The position numbers and the translations under genes are program-made. Below, in pieces: positions 16,810 to 24,500 of a stretch of DNA of 26,156 bases (position 1 is the first letter of the stretch; every line of letters starts with the position of its first letter). The notes under the pieces were generated by a model. That model worked only from the letters and a program-made list of their open reading frames with translations, had not been told where the DNA came from and did not search any database. Source of the DNA: Natrialbaceae archaeon Tc-Br11_E2g1. GTDB lineage: Archaea; Halobacteriota; Halobacteria; Halobacteriales; Natrialbaceae. The DNA is taken from contig LKNC01000002.1 of assembly GCA_001564255.1 (NCBI GenBank), forward strand, positions 1 to 26,156, read 5' to 3'.

Positions 16810-18997
16810 CTCACCGATCGGCGTCCTCCTCGTCACGGCCGACTCGAGCGCGGGCGCGGAGCTCAGGACGGGACTCGAAAGGTGTGGGATCGATCGTACC
16901 CTCTCGGTCGGCTCCGCCCGTGGAGCACTCACACTGCTTCACGAGAACGACTGGATCGACTGTGTGGTCTGTGACCACTCCCTGCCGGACGTCGACGGCA
17001 TCGCCCTGTTACAGACCGTCCGGTCGTGGGCCCCACGGCTCCCGTTCGTGTTGTTCACCGGGGAGGGGAGCGAATCGGTCGCAAGCGACGCGATCTCCGC
17101 GGGCGTGACCGACTACCTGATCGCCGAACCGGACGTCGATCAGGCCGAATCGCTCTCGGCGATGATCACCGACGCCGTCGCCTACTACCGACGCCATGCC
17201 GACGTCGTCGATCCCGAAATCCAGATTCGGAGCGTCCTCGACGCGGCCCCGGACGCCCTGTTGATCTCCCAGGGCGGAACCGTCGTGTACGCGAACCCCC
17301 GCCTCGAGGAGTTACTCGACGAACCGGGTCTCGCGGACGGCGACCCCGGGGCCCCACCAGCCGCCGGGACGCCACTCGAGGCGGTCCTCTCTTTCGAGGG
17401 CGAACTCACGGCGTCGAGCCTGACTGCCGTCGAAGACGGGGGTCCAGTTCTCGAGGCCCACGACGAGGACCTCGGTCTCGAGGACGGATCGTGTCTCCCC
17501 GTCGAGGTGACGGTGGCTCGCATCGAGTGGAACGGCGAGCCGGCAGTCTTGATCTTTCTCCGGGACGTCTCCGAGCAACGGGGGAGAGAGGCCGACCTGG
17601 CACTCAAAAACCGCGCGATGAACTCGACGCCGGTCGGTGTTTCGATCGCCGAGCCGACCGACGGGACGGACAACCCACTGATCTACGTCAACGACGCGTA
17701 CACCGAGATGACCGGCTACGACCGCGAGGAAGTGCTGGGACGGGACTGTCGGTTCCTGCAGGGAGAGGAGACCGATCCGGAGTCGGTCGCCGAGATCGCT
17801 CGCAGTATCGATGCGGACGAGGCGATCACCACGGAACTGCTCAACTATCGGAAAGACGGGACGCCCTTCTGGAACCGGCTCACCGTGGCCCCGATCGACC
17901 CTGCGGAGGGCGAAGACCCGTATTACGTCGGTTTTCAGGAGGACGTCACCGCCGAACACGAGCGTGACCAGGACCTGCGTCGGTTCCGCCGTGCCGTCGA
18001 ATCGGCCGGACAGGCGATTTTCATCACCGACGTCGACGGCACGATCACCTACGTCAACCCCGCCTTCGAGACGATCACCGGCTACGGTCGTGAGGAGGCG
18101 ATCGGGCGGACGCCGAAGATCCTCCAGTCGGGCCAACACGACGACGACCACTATGACTGCCTTTGGGAGACCATCCGCTCGGGGAGCGTCTGGGACGGCG
18201 AGATCGTCGACAAACGCCGCTCGGGCGAACGCTACTACGCCCACCAGACGGTCGCACCGCTCCTCGGCGAGAACGGCGAGATTGAGGAGTTCGTCGCCGT
18301 CCAGAGTGACATCACCGAACGCAAGGAACGCGAACAGCAACTCCACACCCTCGATCGGGTGCTCCGGCACAACCTCCGAACCGAACTCAACGTCATCTGG
18401 GGTCACGCGAACGCGATCGCCTCCGAGACCGACGGGGACCACGACGACCACGTGACGGCAATCCTCGAAAGCGTCACCGACCTCCTCGAGGCCGCCGAAC
18501 GGGGCCGTCAGATCACACGGATCCTCGTGGATCCACCCCGCCGGCGCGCCGTCGACGTCGGCACGATCGTCGAACGCGTCGTCGCCGAACGCAGAGAACA
18601 GTACCCCGACGCGACCGTCGAGACAGCCCTCCCCGAGGGGGCGACGGCCCTGGCAGTCGAGCGGATCGGCGAGGCGATTTCGGAACTGGTCACGAACGCG
18701 ATCGGCCACAACCCGTCGGAGGAACCGACGGTCACCGTTCGCGTACTCGTCGACGGGGAACGCGTGCGTATCGAAGTCGAAGACGACGGGCCTGGCATCC
18801 CCGAAGTCGAGCGGCAGGTCCTCGGGGAAGCCACACAGCAGGACGCGCTCTTCCACGGCAGCGGGCTCGGGCTGTGGTCCGTCTACTGGCTCGTCAGACG
18901 GTCGGAGGGCCACCTCGAGTTCGACGAGCGCGATCCACACGGGAGCGTGGTGACGATCGTCCTCAAACGCCCCGACGTGCTCGGGGAAACCGGGTGA
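16796..18997 (+). CDS. Receiver-PAS-LOV-PAS hybrid histidine kinase, probable blue-light sensor
   Basis: Soluble sensor kinase of 733 residues with no membrane span. Order: receiver domain (8-125, phospho-acceptor Asp60, Thr88), PAS (140-262), LOV-type PAS (272-386), PAS (395-508), histidine box RVLRHNLRTELN with His525, then the ATPase with Asn634 in the N box, DDGPGIP (663-669) and GSGLGLW (688-694). The LOV domain has GRDCRFLQG with Cys318, plus Asn350, Asn360 and Gln381, the spacing of flavin-binding plant LOV2. The receiver lacks the conserved lysine (Ala110) and part of its acidic pocket. An in-frame TGA lies 15 bases upstream, so the ATG at 16796 is the first possible ATG. A blue-light input is inferred; the partner regulator is not in the window. 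Confidence 0.93.
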   Translation: MRDGSSPIGVLLVTADSSAGAELRTGLERCGIDRTLSVGSARGALTLLHENDWIDCVVCDHSLPDVDGIALLQTVRSWAPRLPFVLFTGEGSESVASDAISAGVTDYLIAEPDVDQAESLSAMITDAVAYYRRHADVVDPEIQIRSVLDAAPDALLISQGGTVVYANPRLEELLDEPGLADGDPGAPPAAGTPLEAVLSFEGELTASSLTAVEDGGPVLEAHDEDLGLEDGSCLPVEVTVARIEWNGEPAVLIFLRDVSEQRGREADLALKNRAMNSTPVGVSIAEPTDGTDNPLIYVNDAYTEMTGYDREEVLGRDCRFLQGEETDPESVAEIARSIDADEAITTELLNYRKDGTPFWNRLTVAPIDPAEGEDPYYVGFQEDVTAEHERDQDLRRFRRAVESAGQAIFITDVDGTITYVNPAFETITGYGREEAIGRTPKILQSGQHDDDHYDCLWETIRSGSVWDGEIVDKRRSGERYYAHQTVAPLLGENGEIEEFVAVQSDITERKEREQQLHTLDRVLRHNLRTELNVIWGHANAIASETDGDHDDHVTAILESVTDLLEAAERGRQITRILVDPPRRRAVDVGTIVERVVAERREQYPDATVETALPEGATALAVERIGEAISELVTNAIGHNPSEEPTVTVRVLVDGERVRIEVEDDGPGIPEVERQVLGEATQQDALFHGSGLGLWSVYWLVRRSEGHLEFDERDPHGSVVTIVLKRPDVLGETG

Positions 18998-19026
18998 GTC
19001 CGCTCGCTCGAAGGTGTTCGCCGCCG

Positions 19027-20127
19027 TCACGACGCCAGGGGCAGTTTCACCCTGAACACGCTCCCGTCAGGTCGATCCCCCTGTGACCGACTACCCGAGG
19101 GCCCCTCCCCGTCATCGACCCGAACCTCCCCACCGTAGTCCTCGAGGAGCGTCCACACGAGATACAGCCCAAGCCCCGTTCCCGGGCTTTCGAGGCCTTT
19201 TTCGCCCTTGCCGAAAATCTCGTCGCGTCGCCCCTCGAGCATCCCGTCGGCCCACACCTCGCAGTCGGGGAGTTCCCCCTCGACCGTGACGACCGACTCC
19301 CCGTGGCGTGAGCGCAGGGCCTCGAGTTGCTCCTCGAGGTGATCCGTAAGCGAAACGGGCCCGTGTGTGTCCCCGTCCCGAAGCATCGTCTCGGTCAGGT
19401 CTCTAGCGGTCCGGGTCAACGCGATCGCCTCCGTTCGGCTGTAGCCCGTGATCGACTCGAAGGCGGGGTTGACGTATTCGATTGTCCCGGCGTCGTTCGT
19501 GATCATCACGGCGTGACCGGCCTGCTCGGTCGCTTCCTTGAACTTTCGCTGTTCTCGCTTTTGCCGTTCGGGTTTTCGCTCGTACCGTCGGCGCTCGATC
19601 TCGTAACACTGCAGACCGTACCGCTCGAACGCGCGATCGTCGGTGATCCCCGCCGTCGACGCGTCCTCGATCACGAACGGTTCGTCGGCCTCGACGGTCC
19701 ATCGACAGTACGAGGTCTCGAGGGGATCGCTCGCCCCCGGCTGGATGAGCTCGTGATCGCCGACCGCGGCCACGACGTTCTGGGACCCCGACTCGATCCG
19801 GGTTACGAACCCGATCGGGTAGCCGAGGTTGTCGGTCCCGACCTCGAGGTCCGACCGATAAACGTAGTCGGCGACGGTTTCCGGGAGGTCGTCTTCGCCA
19901 CCCTCGGCTTCCAGACAGCGGACGATCGGCACCGTCGGAAACTGCTCACCGAGGCTCGCGGCCGACAGCCGGCCGTCGTCGGTATCAGCGGCGAGGATAC
20001 AGTCTCCGTTCTTCCCGTCGAACGCCTCGAGGTCGCCGTCCCCCGTCGGTGGTTCGATCACGTCTATCGAACGGTTCCGGAAGGTCTCCGTCGTTTTCCG
20101 CGGGAGGGTACAGCCGGCTACCAGCAC
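19027..20127 (-). CDS. Degenerate sensor-kinase-like protein (receiver-like, partial GAF, partial PAS, partial ATPase)
   Basis: Open frame of 366 codons that reads like a haloarchaeal PAS/GAF histidine kinase with pieces missing. Residues 1-95 resemble a worn receiver domain. 101-175 match the first half of a GAF domain, ending at GLQCY and jumping to an ERRRYER linker. 199-235 are the first half of a PAS domain, ending at GYSRTEAI. The frame then joins the segment that normally follows the histidine box (ARDLTETMLR). At about 299 it jumps from ADGMLE to RRDEIFGKGEKG, so the N box and first G box are gone while SPGTGLGLYLV remains. It has no phospho-acceptor His. The only reasonable start is GTG at 20127. 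It cannot be an active kinase; it is either a decaying gene or a repurposed sensor. It converges on the LOV kinase. Confidence 0.6.
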   Translation of the reverse strand: MLVAGCTLPRKTTETFRNRSIDVIEPPTGDGDLEAFDGKNGDCILAADTDDGRLSAASLGEQFPTVPIVRCLEAEGGEDDLPETVADYVYRSDLEVGTDNLGYPIGFVTRIESGSQNVVAAVGDHELIQPGASDPLETSYCRWTVEADEPFVIEDASTAGITDDRAFERYGLQCYEIERRRYERKPERQKREQRKFKEATEQAGHAVMITNDAGTIEYVNPAFESITGYSRTEAIALTRTARDLTETMLRDGDTHGPVSLTDHLEEQLEALRSRHGESVVTVEGELPDCEVWADGMLEGRRDEIFGKGEKGLESPGTGLGLYLVWTLLEDYGGEVRVDDGEGPSGSRSQGDRPDGSVFRVKLPLAS

Positions 20128-20246
20128 CCGGATCTCGTCAATTGGCTCACGTCAGGAAGTAGTTCCATAAAGTAGTGTTGGCTGCTCGCCGGATGTGTGA
20201 CGCCTCAGATCGACCGTCGATCGCGTCTCGAGCCCGGAACGTCCGA

Positions 20247-20642
20247 TCAGGTATCGGGATACTCGATGAGTTCGATCCGGACGCCGGAGGGGTCGGTGAA
20301 AAAGGCGATCTTCAGGTCCCCGAACTCGCGTGGTTCCATGAAGACGTCGACGCCGTCGGCGGCGAGGGAGGCGGCCGATTCTTCGACGTCGTCGACGACG
20401 TATCCGAAGTGTAAGAAGCCGGCCGGGACCGACTCGATCAGTCCGGCGGCCTCGTAGGGGGCTTCCTCGAAGAGGTAAAGCAGTTTGTCGGCGATCGAGA
20501 GGGCGACGTACTCGACGGCCGTCGCGTCCTCGCCGGTCCCGTGTCCCCTGTCGACGACCTCGGCGTCGAACTGTCGTCGGTAAAACGTCAGACTCTCCTC
20601 GAGGTCCGTGGCCTTGATCGCGACGTGGTAGAACGACTGCAT
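20247..20642 (-). CDS. VOC-superfamily (glyoxalase/dioxygenase-like) protein
   Basis: Protein of 131 residues with the paired beta-alpha-beta-beta-beta modules of the vicinal oxygen chelate superfamily. Candidate metal ligands sit at the standard places: His6 (YHVAI), Glu59, His78 (LHFGY) and Glu124 (DPSGVRIELIE). It resembles lactoylglutathione-lyase-like proteins, but VOC members also include dioxygenases and resistance proteins, so the substrate is not assignable. The ATG at 20642 is preferred over a GTG at 20663 because the family starts directly with the first beta strand. It is in the same direction as the degenerate kinase gene, separated by 119 bases. Confidence 0.9.
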   Translation of the reverse strand: MQSFYHVAIKATDLEESLTFYRRQFDAEVVDRGHGTGEDATAVEYVALSIADKLLYLFEEAPYEAAGLIESVPAGFLHFGYVVDDVEESAASLAADGVDVFMEPREFGDLKIAFFTDPSGVRIELIEYPDT

Positions 20643-20712
20643 TGGTGTGTGCTCACACAGCAACCGAACCGTGAAATAGCTACGCCCCGCCTTGCACGCA
20701 CTGGCGGGACCG

Positions 20713-20718
20713 TTATAC
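20713..20718 (+). promoter_or_regulatory. TATA box (TTATAC) of the 67-aa membrane protein gene
   Basis: TTATAC lies 23-28 bases before the ATG at 20741, so the mRNA would be leaderless. Confidence 0.5.
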
Positions 20719-20740
20719 CGACGAAGCGACTAGACCGGGT

Positions 20741-20944
20741 ATGGCACTCAAACGACTGTTCGGCTCGAGGGCGACGCGTTCGTTCACCGTCCTCTCGGTC
20801 GTCCTCGAGGCAAAGCGGGCGATCGATCGCGGCCACAGAACCCGGGCGATCGCCCTCCTCGTGGTTGCCGTGGTCGCCTGGAAGTGGGCGCTCGTCGGGA
20901 TGGCTGCCCACGGTGTCGTCAAACTCCTCCGTGCTGGCAGGTGA
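20741..20944 (+). CDS. Small membrane protein, unknown function
   Basis: Predicted protein of 67 residues with a basic N-terminal half (many Arg and Lys) and one hydrophobic segment at about 36-60 (ALLVVAVVAWKWALVGM core). That suggests a single-span membrane protein with the N-terminus inside. No family is recognised; short proteins like this are common in haloarchaea. The start is supported by a TATA box at the leaderless distance. It is divergent from the VOC gene. Its stop codon is the first base of a strong inverted repeat at 20944-20985. Confidence 0.7.
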   Translation: MALKRLFGSRATRSFTVLSVVLEAKRAIDRGHRTRAIALLVVAVVAWKWALVGMAAHGVVKLLRAGR

Positions 20945-20985
20945 TACTGGCGAGGAAAATCCGTGAGATTTTCGCCCGCCAGTAT
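20944..20985. repeat. Inverted repeat/hairpin at the stop of the 67-aa gene
   Basis: The outer arms ATACTGGCG and CGCCAGTAT pair over nine bases. The inner arms AAAATC and GATTTT pair over six around a CGTGA loop, with a small interior mismatch. It is followed by TTGAC. It could act as a transcript end, be a REP-like repeat, or be the end hairpin of an IS200/IS605-type element. Only the structure is certain. Confidence 0.7.
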
Positions 20986-21019
20986 TGACCTCGGTAGTTC
21001 AGTGTCCGGGCGCTCATCA

Positions 21020-21035
21020 CGGGACAGGTGTCCCG
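21020..21035. repeat. Short palindrome CGGGACA-GG-TGTCCCG
   Basis: Perfect 7-bp arms around GG, in the 200-base gap between the small membrane protein and the PPC gene. It is too far from the next start (over 100 bases) to be a simple operator. It may be part of the same mobile-element remnant as the hairpin at 20944-20985. The gap otherwise holds only the PPC promoter. Confidence 0.4.
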
Positions 21036-21113
21036 CTCTTCACGCCCTCTGTTTGCTGACTGGTCGATGGCCGTCTCCTTCGTTCACATACCTCTGTCCG
21101 ACGGGAACGGGGG

Positions 21114-21120
21114 AATTTTA
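21114..21120 (+). promoter_or_regulatory. TATA-like box of the PPC-polC operon
   Basis: AATTTTA lies 26-32 bases before the ATG at 21146, indicating a leaderless transcript. It sits between G and C runs (GGGGG and CCCCCC), so the box is also the loop of a potential G/C hairpin. Confidence 0.5.
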
Positions 21121-21145
21121 CCCCCCGAGGGTGTAGACTGTCAGT

Positions 21146-21565
21146 ATGAATTACCGGGAGGTCGAAACCGAAGCGGAGTACGTCGCCCGCCTCGAGACGG
21201 GCGCGGAGTGGCGATCCGAAATAGAGGGGCTCGCGGCGGAAGTCGAGGCCGACGCCGCCTGGTTCACCGCTCTCGGCGCCGTCTCCGACGCCGAAGTCTG
21301 GTTCTACGATCAAGACGACTACGAGTACTACCCCGTTACCGTCGACGAACCCCTCGAGGTCGCAAGCTGTGTGGGTAACGTCTCCTGGCTCGAGGGCGAG
21401 CGCTTTGCCCACACCCACGTCGTCCTCTCCGGGCCCGACGGCGAGGCCGTCGCGGGCCATCTGAACGAGGCGACGGTCTTCGCCGGCGAGGTCCACATGC
21501 GCGTCTTCGGGGGCGAACTCGAGCGCGCTCACGACGAAACCACCGACCTCGACCTCTGGCTCTGA
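21146..21565 (+). CDS. PPC/DUF296 domain protein
   Basis: Single-domain protein of 139 residues of the PPC (plants and prokaryotes conserved, DUF296) family. The family pattern is clear: LGAVSDAEVWFYD in the first half, then AHTHVVLSG (His89, His91), GHL (His105) and FAGEVHM. In plants the domain occurs in AT-hook DNA-binding proteins; prokaryotic members form trimers with a conserved His cluster that may bind metal, and their role is not well defined. The start is supported by the A/T box. polC begins one base after the stop, so the two form an operon, which hints at a link with replication or only with shared expression. Confidence 0.92.
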   Translation: MNYREVETEAEYVARLETGAEWRSEIEGLAAEVEADAAWFTALGAVSDAEVWFYDQDDYEYYPVTVDEPLEVASCVGNVSWLEGERFAHTHVVLSGPDGEAVAGHLNEATVFAGEVHMRVFGGELERAHDETTDLDLWL

Positions 21566-21566
21566 G

Positions 21567-24500
21567 ATGCGCGAGGTCGACGAGGAGTACTTCGGTCGCC
21601 TCGAGGACGAACTCGAAACTGCCTTTGACGTCGCCGAGCGGGCGAAAGATGGCAGTTACGATCCCGCCCCGGACGTCGAGATCCCGGTCGCCAAGGACAT
21701 GGCAGATCGCGTCGAGAACATTTTGGGGATCGACGGCGTCGCCGAACGGGTCCGGGAACTCGAAGGCCAGATGAGCAGGGAAGCGGCCGCCCTCGAGTTG
21801 GCGAAAGACTTCGCGGAGGGGCGGGTCGGCGAGTACGGGACGAAAGCGGGGAAAGTCGAGGGGGCGGTCCGGACGGCAGTCGCCCTCCTGACCGAGGGTG
21901 TCGTCGCCGCGCCCATCGAGGGGATCGACAGGGTCGAGATCCTCGAAAACGACGACGGCACGGAGTTCGTCAACGTCTACTACGCCGGGCCGATCCGCTC
22001 TGCCGGCGGGACTGCACAGGCGCTTTCGGTACTCGTCGCCGACTACACCCGTGCGCTGGTCGGCATCGATCAGTACAGTGCCCGCACGGAGGAGGTCGAA
22101 CGCTACGCCGAGGAGATCGGCCTCTACGACAAGGAGACGGGCCTCCAGTACACGCCGAAGGATACGGAGACGAAGTTCATCGCGAAACACCTCCCGATCA
22201 TGCTAGACGGGGAGGCGACGGGCGACGAGGAGGTTTCGGGCTTTCGTGACCTAGAGCGCGTCGACACCAACTCCGCCCGCGGGGGAATGTGTCTGGTCAT
22301 GGCCGAAGGGATCGCCCTGAAAGCGCCGAAGATCCAGCGCTATACCTCGGAGTTAGAGGAGATCGACTGGCCGTGGCTCCAGGATCTGATCGACGGCACC
22401 TACGGCGACGACGCCGGAGACGAGAGCGGAGACGACGAGGACGCCGACGACGGTGAGGACGAATCCGAGGACGGCGAGAGCGGGGCCGAGGAGGGGCCCG
22501 CCGGCCCCGTACGCGTCGAGCCTTCGAGGAAGTTCCTCCGGGACCTGATCGCCGGCCGCCCCGTCTTCTCTCACCCCTGTGCCGAGGGTGGGTTCCGACT
22601 TCGCTACGGTCGGGCGCGAAATCACGGTTTCGCGACCGCCGGCGTCCACCCCGCGACGATGCACCTGGTCGACGACTTCTTAGCGACGGGCACACAGGCC
22701 AAAACCGAACGCCCCGGGAAAGCCGCCGGGATCGTCCCCGTCGACACCATCGAGGGGCCCACCGTCCGGCTCGCAAACGGCGACGTCCGCCGGGTCGACG
22801 ACCCCGAGGAGGCCCTCGAGATCAGAAACGGCGTCGAGAAGATCATCGACTTAGGCGAGTATCTGGTCAACTACGGCGAGTTCGTCGAGAACAACCACCC
22901 GCTTGCCCCCGCCTCCTACGTCCCCGAGTGGTGGAAACAGGATCTTTCGGCCGCGGGCGCGGACGTCCAGGCCCTCGAGGACGACCCCCACGTCGACCTC
23001 GAACATCCGACCGTCGAACGGGCCATAGCGTGGGTCGACGAGTACGATGCCCCGCTACACCCCGAGTACACCTATCTCTGGCACGACATCACCGTCGCGG
23101 AGTTCTGTACGCTCGCCGACGCGGTCGCAGACGGTTGGATCGAAGACGACGGTGGGACACTCGTCCTCGAGTACACGGAGGACGTCCGGGAGATCCTCGA
23201 GACGATCGTGATCGAACACCGCCAGGACGACGGGAGTCGCCTCGAGATCGAGGACTGGCGGCCGTTCGTCGGCTCGGTCGGCTGTGAGCCACGCCGGGCG
23301 GTCGCCGACGGTGCGTCTCTCGACCCCGACGGCGAGGGCGAGTCGGAAGGGATCAGCCTCGAGCGTACCTGGGCCGACGACGATCTCTCGGAGCGAGCCC
23401 GGACGTGGGCGGACGGCGAGAACGCCCTCGAGGCGGTAAACGAGGTCGCCCCCTTCGACGTCCGCGAACGCGCCCCGACCCGGATCGGCAACCGGATGGG
23501 CCGCCCCGAGAAATCGGAGAGCCGCGACCTCAGCCCGGCGGTTCACACCCTGTTCCCGATCGGCGAGGCGGGTGGCGCCCAGCGTGACGTCGCCGCGGCG
23601 GGCAAACACGCCGAGACCATGTCGGATACGCCGGGGGTCGTCGAGGTCCAGGTCGGCCGTCTCTACTGTGAATCGTGTGACGTAGAGACCTTCGAGAACC
23701 GCTGTCCGGAGTGTGGCGACCGGACGGAACCCGACTACCGGTGTCCCGACTGTGACGCGAAGATCGAACCCGACGAGGCCGGCCGCGTCGAGTGTGACCG
23801 CTGTGAGATCGAGGCGACCTGCGTCGAGAGCCGGGAGATCGATATCAACGACCAGTTCCGGGAGGCCTTACAGTCGGTCGGCGAACGCGAGAACGCCTTC
23901 GACATTCTGAAAGGCGTCAAGGGGCTGTCCTCGACGAACAAGGTCCCGGAACCGATCGGGAAGGGGATCCTCCGGGCGAAACACGGCGTCTCCTCGTTCA
24001 AAGACGGCACCGTCCGCTACGACATGACCGACCTCCCCGTGACGTCGGTCCGTGCGAGCGAACTCGACGTCGACGTCGGCCAGCTCCAGGCCCTTGGCTA
24101 CGAGGAGGACATCCACGGCGAACCGCTGACCCACGAGGACCAACTGGTCGAGCTCAACGTCCAGGACGTCGTCCTCTCCGATGGCGCGGCCGAACACATG
24201 ATGAAAACGGCCGACTTCATCGACGACTTACTCGAGAGTTACTACGGCTTAGAGCCGTACTACGAACTCGAGGATCGGGAGGATCTGGTCGGCGAACTCG
24301 TCTTCGGGATGGCTCCCCACACGTCTGCGGCGACTGTCGGGAGGGTAGTTGGATTCACGAGCGCGGCGGTCGGGTACGCTCATCCGTACTTCCATGCGGC
24401 AAAGCGGCGGAACTGTTTCCATCCCGAGACGAAAGTATGGTTCCGTGATGAAAGCGGAGACTGGCATCACGGCCGAATCGAGACGCTCGTAGAAGACCGC

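Noticed and set aside
17312..19030. A 572-codon open frame antisense to the LOV kinase
   Set aside because: The plus-strand product has PAS, LOV and kinase boxes in order. The antisense product has no domain.
22402..22500. Asp/Glu/Gly-rich repeat in polC as a coding tandem repeat or frameshift
   Set aside because: Acidic linkers at this place are usual in haloarchaeal DP2, and the frame continues normally on both sides.
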